A stretch of 64,000 nt of DNA from Thermaceae bacterium (GTDB lineage: Bacteria > Deinococcota > Deinococci > Deinococcales > Marinithermaceae), in contig JALSQD010000074.1 of the NCBI GenBank assembly GCA_026985615.1, positions 1 to 64,000 on the forward strand, read 5' to 3'. Positions 60,758-64,000 of this stretch are shown in pieces. Within the stretch, counting starts at the first letter, position 1. Each line of letters begins with the position of its first letter. Under the pieces are notes generated by a model. That model was not told the DNA's origin, did no database searches, and saw nothing but the letters and a program-made list of their open reading frames with translations. The position numbers and the translations under genes are program-made.

Positions 60758-61246
60758 ATGGAACTCAGGAAGGTGTCCATCGAGAAACCGGAAACGGTGA
60801 ACGTGATCCTTGGCCACGCCCACTTCATCAAGACGGTCGAGGACCTGCACGAGGCGCTGGTGCAGTCGGTGCCTGGCATCCGCTTCGGCCTTGCCTTCAA
60901 TGAGGCCAGCCAGGAGCGGCTGGTGCGCAAGAGCGGCACCGACGACGCGCTGGTGGAGCTGGCGGTGAAGAACGCCCTGGCCGTGGGCGCAGGGCACTTC
61001 TTCATTGTGATGCTGGGGGAGGGCGTGTTCCCGATCAACGTAATGCACGCGCTGCGCACCGTGCCGGAGGTGGTGAGCCTTTATGCGGCCACCGCCAACC
61101 CCCTGGCCGTATTGGTGGCCGAAGAGGGCGACCAGCGCGCGGTCTTGGGCGTCTTCGACGGCCAGACGCCGCTGGGGGTGGAGGACGAGGCGGCCACCGA
61201 GCACCGCAAGGGCTTTTTGCGCGCGATCGGCTACAAGCTCGGTTAG
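60758..61246 (+). CDS. Adenosine-specific kinase family protein (DUF355)
   Basis: 162 aa, compact alpha/beta: VNVILGHAHFIKTVEDLHEAL, GIRFGLAFNEASQERLVRKSG, HFFIVMLGEGVFPINVMHAL, ANPLAVLVAEEGDQRAVLGVFDG. These fit the family described as adenosine-specific kinase in archaea and thermophilic bacteria. It may salvage adenosine. Monocistronic by its leaderless start; bcp starts 20 nt later with its own -10. Confidence 0.88.
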   Translation: MELRKVSIEKPETVNVILGHAHFIKTVEDLHEALVQSVPGIRFGLAFNEASQERLVRKSGTDDALVELAVKNALAVGAGHFFIVMLGEGVFPINVMHALRTVPEVVSLYAATANPLAVLVAEEGDQRAVLGVFDGQTPLGVEDEAATEHRKGFLRAIGYKLG

Positions 61247-61252
61247 CCGTGC

Positions 61253-61258
61253 TAGGCT
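61253..61258 (+). promoter_or_regulatory. Leaderless promoter of bcp
   Basis: TAGGCT, 7 nt before the ATG at 61266. Confidence 0.55.
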
Positions 61259-61265
61259 TGGGCTC

Positions 61266-61748
61266 ATGATCAGCGAAGGGATCAAGGCCCCCGACTTCGC
61301 CCTGCCCGACCAGGAGGGCCGGACCCACCGGCTTTCCGACTACGCTGGGCGCTGGGTTGTGCTCTACTTCTACCCCAAGGACAACACGCCTGGATGCAGC
61401 CAGGAGGCGCGCGATTTCAATGCTTTGCTAGACCGCTTCGGGGCGTTGGGCGCGGTCGTGCTGGACGTCTCCAAGGACCCGGTGGAAAGTCACCACCGTT
61501 TCGCCGGGAAGCTGGGTCTGCGCTTTCCGCTACTGGCCGACCCCGAGACCGAGGTGATCCGCGCCTACGGTGCCTGGGGCGAGAAGAAGCTCTACGGCAA
61601 GGAGTACGAGGGTACGACCCGCTCGACCGTGCTCATCGACCCGGAGGGCCGCGTCGCCCGCGTCTGGCCCAAGGTACGGGTGAAGGGGCACGCCGAAGAA
61701 GTGCTGGCCGAGCTCGAGCGCCTGCGGGAGGCGCGCCATGGATCTTGA
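61266..61748 (+). CDS. bcp: Peroxiredoxin, Bcp/PrxQ type
   Basis: Thiol peroxidase. 160 aa thioredoxin fold: GIKAPDFALPDQEGRTHRL, peroxidatic Cys44 in YPKDNTPGCSQEARDF, and the conserved Arg near STVLIDPEGRVARVWPKV. No second cysteine exists, so it works as a 1-Cys enzyme and lacks the usual resolving Cys five residues later. Overlaps rpiA by 11 nt. Confidence 0.94.
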   Translation: MISEGIKAPDFALPDQEGRTHRLSDYAGRWVVLYFYPKDNTPGCSQEARDFNALLDRFGALGAVVLDVSKDPVESHHRFAGKLGLRFPLLADPETEVIRAYGAWGEKKLYGKEYEGTTRSTVLIDPEGRVARVWPKVRVKGHAEEVLAELERLREARHGS

Positions 61749-62421
61749 GGTCCTGAAGAAGCGTGCCGCCGAGGCCGCGGTGGCGCGGGTACGCTCGGGC
61801 ATGCGCCTGGGCCTGGGGACCGGCAGCACGGCCCGCTGGGCGGTGGAGCTCGTGGGCGCGCGCCTGTCCGCCGGCGAGCTCGAGGACGTGGTGGGCGTGC
61901 CCACCTCGCGCGCCACCGAGGCGCTGATGCGCCAGGTTGGGATCCCCGTAGTCGAGCTCGACGAGCGGGGCGTGGACCTCGCTATCGACGGCGCCGACGA
62001 GGTCGCCCCCGACCTGACATTGATCAAGGGCCACGGCGGGGCGCTTCTGCGCGAGAAGATCGTGGAGGCGGCCGCGCGCGAATTTTTGGTGATCGCCGAC
62101 TACACCAAGCGGGTGCAGGTGCTGGGTGAGCGACGCAGCGTGCCGGTGGAGGTGGCGCGCTTTGGGTGGCGCCGTACCCGGGCGCTGCTCGCGGGGTTGG
62201 GGGGCGAGGCCGAGCTCAGGCGCGGGGCGGATGGTGAGCCGGTGGAGAGCGACAACGGCAACTACCTGGTGGACGTGCGCTTCGGCCCCATCGGCGACCC
62301 GGTGGGCCTGGCCGAGGCCATCAAGCGTCTGCCGGGGGTCTTCGAGGTAGGCATCTTTCACGGCCTGGCGAACCTGGCCTTTATCGCCGAGCCCGACGGA
62401 AAGGTGGTGACGTTACCGTGA
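61738..62421 (+). CDS. rpiA: Ribose-5-phosphate isomerase A
   Basis: Interconverts ribose-5-phosphate and ribulose-5-phosphate. 227 aa: GLGTGSTARWAVELVG, VDLAIDGADEVAPDLTLIKGHGGALLREKIV (catalytic Asp, Lys and Glu region, cut here), SDNGNYLVDVRFG and GVFEVGIFHGLA. Overlaps bcp upstream and the 89-aa gene downstream (4 nt), so it is part of a tight run. Confidence 0.96.
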   Translation: MDLEVLKKRAAEAAVARVRSGMRLGLGTGSTARWAVELVGARLSAGELEDVVGVPTSRATEALMRQVGIPVVELDERGVDLAIDGADEVAPDLTLIKGHGGALLREKIVEAAAREFLVIADYTKRVQVLGERRSVPVEVARFGWRRTRALLAGLGGEAELRRGADGEPVESDNGNYLVDVRFGPIGDPVGLAEAIKRLPGVFEVGIFHGLANLAFIAEPDGKVVTLP

Positions 62422-62687
62422 GGCACGTCTTTACCCCCTGGCGTTCGCGCAGCAGCCTGCCCGAGGAGGTGCAGGCGGCTGTCCGAAACTGGGCCATCGA
62501 GCACGAGGTGGGCGAGGTCTCGCTCGAGCCCATGGGCGAGCTCTACGCCGTGCGGCTCAACATGAGCGCCGACCCCGTGCCCGGGGTCTACCTGCCGGCC
62601 TCGGCGCTGGAGGATGTCCAGGGGCTGCTCGAACTCCTGGACGCCGCTCTCGAGATTTACTATGCTGAACTTAACTTGAACCAGTAG
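62418..62687 (+). CDS. Small protein A of a tandem paralogue pair, 89 aa
   Basis: Not recognised. Core LPEEVQAAVRNWAIEHEVGE, VSLEPMGELYAVRLN, DPVPGVYLPAS, then an acidic helix (ALEDVQGLLELLDAALEIYYAE). It is clearly related to the next gene (shared LEPM, PDPVPGVYLP-type core and helix ending LDAA). Predicted helix-strand-strand-helix, no Cys or signal peptide. Overlaps rpiA by 4 nt. Confidence 0.8.
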   Translation: MRHVFTPWRSRSSLPEEVQAAVRNWAIEHEVGEVSLEPMGELYAVRLNMSADPVPGVYLPASALEDVQGLLELLDAALEIYYAELNLNQ

Positions 62688-62701
62688 CCGGGAGGTGTAA
62701 C

Positions 62702-62983
62702 GTGGCCGCACGTAGCGAGTGGTTGGAGTACACCCGTGACCGCGCCCCCCAGGGGGTGCCCGAGAAGGTCTGGCAGACGGTTCGAGATTGGCTGGAGACC
62801 CACGAGGTGGCCGAGGTGGACCTTGAGCCCATGGACGGCTACTACGCCATCCACATCAACGGCGCGCCCGACCCCGTGCCTGGCGTCTACCTACCCAAGG
62901 CCCTCGAGCACGATGCCGACGCGATTCGTGACATTCTGGACGCCGCCTACAGCATCTACCAGGAAGAAATGGCGGCGCATTAG
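62702..62983 (+). CDS. Small protein B of a tandem paralogue pair, 93 aa
   Basis: Not recognised. VPEKVWQTVRDWLETHEVAE, VDLEPMDGYYAIHIN, PDPVPGVYLPKAL and a helix DAIRDILDAAYSIYQEEM match the preceding gene over the whole length, by eye near 45% identity. GTG start with GGAGG upstream. Located 14 nt after its paralogue and 9 nt before the Spx-like gene. Confidence 0.8.
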   Translation: MAARSEWLEYTRDRAPQGVPEKVWQTVRDWLETHEVAEVDLEPMDGYYAIHINGAPDPVPGVYLPKALEHDADAIRDILDAAYSIYQEEMAAH

Positions 62984-62992
62984 AGGAGACCC

Positions 62993-63322
62993 ATGATCGA
63001 CTTTTACTGCAAGAAGACCTGTAAGAGCTGCCAGAAGGCCAAGGCCTGGCTTGACGAGCACGGCGTGGCCTACAACTATGTGGACTACACCAAGCAACTC
63101 CCGCCCGAGCGCGTCATCCGTGAGGCGCTCGAGCAGATGGGCGCGGCCGCGTTGCGCAAGCGTCACAAGCGCTTCAAGGAGCTTCAGGGCGCCGACGTCG
63201 AGACCTGGATACGCGAGATCCAGGCGGACCCCAACCTGCTGGGCCGGCCCATCCTGGTTTGGCCCGACGGTCGCTGGCTCATGGGCTTCAAGCCTGAGGC
63301 GTGGCGCGAGCAGTTGCTCTAG
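62993..63322 (+). CDS. ArsC/Spx-family thioredoxin-fold protein
   Basis: 109 aa: MIDFYCKKTCKSCQKAKAWLDEHG with Cys6, Cys10 and Cys13 (a CxxC as in Spx rather than the single Cys of arsenate reductase), then YNYVDYTKQLPPERVIREAL and LLGRPILVWPDGRWLMGFKPEAW, the RP substrate loop of the family. It may be a redox switch or glutaredoxin-like reductase. GAGGAG precedes the ATG. Placed 9 nt after the paralogue pair. Confidence 0.9.
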   Translation: MIDFYCKKTCKSCQKAKAWLDEHGVAYNYVDYTKQLPPERVIREALEQMGAAALRKRHKRFKELQGADVETWIREIQADPNLLGRPILVWPDGRWLMGFKPEAWREQLL

Positions 63323-63331
63323 GGCGCTGGC

Positions 63332-64000
63332 ATGGTCGAGGTCGCGGACCTGCACAAGCGCTACGGCAAGAACCCGGCGCTCCGTGGCGTCAGCTTCCGG
63401 GTGGACGGTGGCAGCGTCTACGGCCTGCTGGGCCCAAACGGTGCTGGCAAGACCACCACGCTGCGCATCCTTGCCACACTGGTGCGACCCGACGACGGCA
63501 CCGCCCGCGTGGCCGGCCACGACGTAACCGCCCATCCGCTGGCGGTGAGGGCCCGTCTGGGCATCGTCAACGGTGGCATGGGGCTCTACGAGCGCCTGAC
63601 TGGCCGCGAGATCCTGGGCTTCTTTGGTCGCTTCTACGGCCTTGAGGGCAGTCGCCTGGAGGAGGGGATCGCCTGGGTGGACGAGGTACTGGGCATCGGC
63701 GATGCGCTCGACCGCCGGGTGGGTGAGATGTCGTCTGGCATGATTCAAAAAGTAATCGTCGCTCGGGCAATCATCCACAAGCCGCCGGTGCTTCTTCTTG
63801 ATGAAGCTACCCGTGGCCTCGACGTCTTCGCTCGGCGGGCACTGCTCGACTTCGTGGACGACTACCGCCGTCAGGGTAAAGCAATTGTCTACTCCACCCA
63901 TGTCCTGCCCGAGGCGGAGGAGATCTGCGACCGGGTTGGCTTTCTCTACGAAGGGCGCTTGCTTTTCGAGGGCAGCCTCGACGAGGCGAAGCGGCGCTGG
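63332..64000 (+). CDS. ABC transporter ATP-binding protein (NatA-like), 3'-truncated by window edge
   Basis: At least 223 aa, open at the right edge. Walker A GLLGPNGAGKTTTLR, Q-loop region ARLGIVNGGMGLYERLTGRE, signature MSSGMIQKVIVARAI in place of LSGGQ, Walker B PPVLLLDEATRGLD and the switch His in STHVLPEAEEICDRV. Pattern is close to the NatA sodium-efflux and general exporter ATPases (SKGM-type signature). A membrane partner probably follows beyond the window. ATG at 63332, 9 nt after the Spx-like stop. Confidence 0.92.
   Translation, partial: MVEVADLHKRYGKNPALRGVSFRVDGGSVYGLLGPNGAGKTTTLRILATLVRPDDGTARVAGHDVTAHPLAVRARLGIVNGGMGLYERLTGREILGFFGRFYGLEGSRLEEGIAWVDEVLGIGDALDRRVGEMSSGMIQKVIVARAIIHKPPVLLLDEATRGLDVFARRALLDFVDDYRRQGKAIVYSTHVLPEAEEICDRVGFLYEGRLLFEGSLDEAKRRW

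Overview
The window is a gene-dense, GC-rich bacterial chromosome segment (GC clearly above 65% by eye). Most codons end in G or C and ATG, GTG and TTG starts are all used. The gene content points to a thermophile of the Deinococcota, family Thermaceae (Oceanithermus/Marinithermus-like rather than Thermus itself; this is inference). Evidence: a Gfh1-type GreA homologue found only in this lineage, a Taq-like DNA polymerase I without a working proofreading site, a futalosine-pathway menaquinone gene, OstA/LptC-like envelope proteins, and many leaderless promoters. No rRNA, tRNA, CRISPR, insertion sequence or prophage was seen. I recognise 64 protein genes; the last runs off the right edge.

Layout. 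1-496 is gene-free and repeat-rich. 497-5150 (minus): small hypothetical, dodecin, asd, then glyS-glyQ. 5323-9903 (plus): clpC-like, radA, PIN/TRAM. 9904-11190 (minus): two envelope-stress-like membrane proteins. 11312-13311 (plus): sucCD. 13340-17839 (minus): transglutaminase-like protein, ftsK, ompH. 17931-18578: CBS-ACT protein. 18639-25412 (minus) with divergent lsrR at 25593: a complete autoinducer-2 import and phosphorylation locus (lsrA, C, D, B, K plus a cupin). 26591-29023 (minus): three OstA/LptC-like genes. 29079-31838 (plus): zinc-site protein, gfh1, lysS, small hypothetical. 31840-36080 (minus): sdaAA and hemY-hemH-hemE. 36153-40607 (plus): aroE, DUF2179, YigZ, polA. 40652-41347 (minus): helical protein and roadblock protein. 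41602-50963 (plus): glmM, rbfA, thioesterase, aminotransferase, rnr and a two-gene pyruvate:ferredoxin oxidoreductase. 51012-53404 (minus): metF behind a SAM-I riboswitch, dtd, degV. 53544-56170 (plus): serA and a class-V aminotransferase. 56151-60720 (minus): UPF0340, aroH, ClC channel, amidohydrolase, mqnC. 60758-64000 (plus): adenosine-specific kinase, bcp, rpiA, two paralogous small proteins, an Spx/ArsC-like protein and an ABC ATPase.

How the parts work together. Most of the window is housekeeping: aspartate-family, serine and aromatic amino acid synthesis, heme, menaquinone, TCA/2-oxoacid metabolism, translation, replication and repair. The accessory highlight is the lsr locus. Its gene order matches the enteric lsrACDB operon plus lsrK/lsrR, but a cupin stands where lsrF/lsrG would be. 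A repressor-operator-like palindrome sits just downstream of the lsrA promoter, and a strong hairpin separates lsrB from lsrK.

A second theme is expression architecture. At least 16 starts have a TAnnnT -10 element exactly 6-8 nt upstream and no Shine-Dalgarno sequence, the signature of leaderless transcription. Several of these -10 elements overlap the stop codon of the preceding gene. Other control elements are a SAM-I riboswitch with a visible translational switch before metF, an inverted repeat around the serA -10, and a start-proximal hairpin before gfh1.
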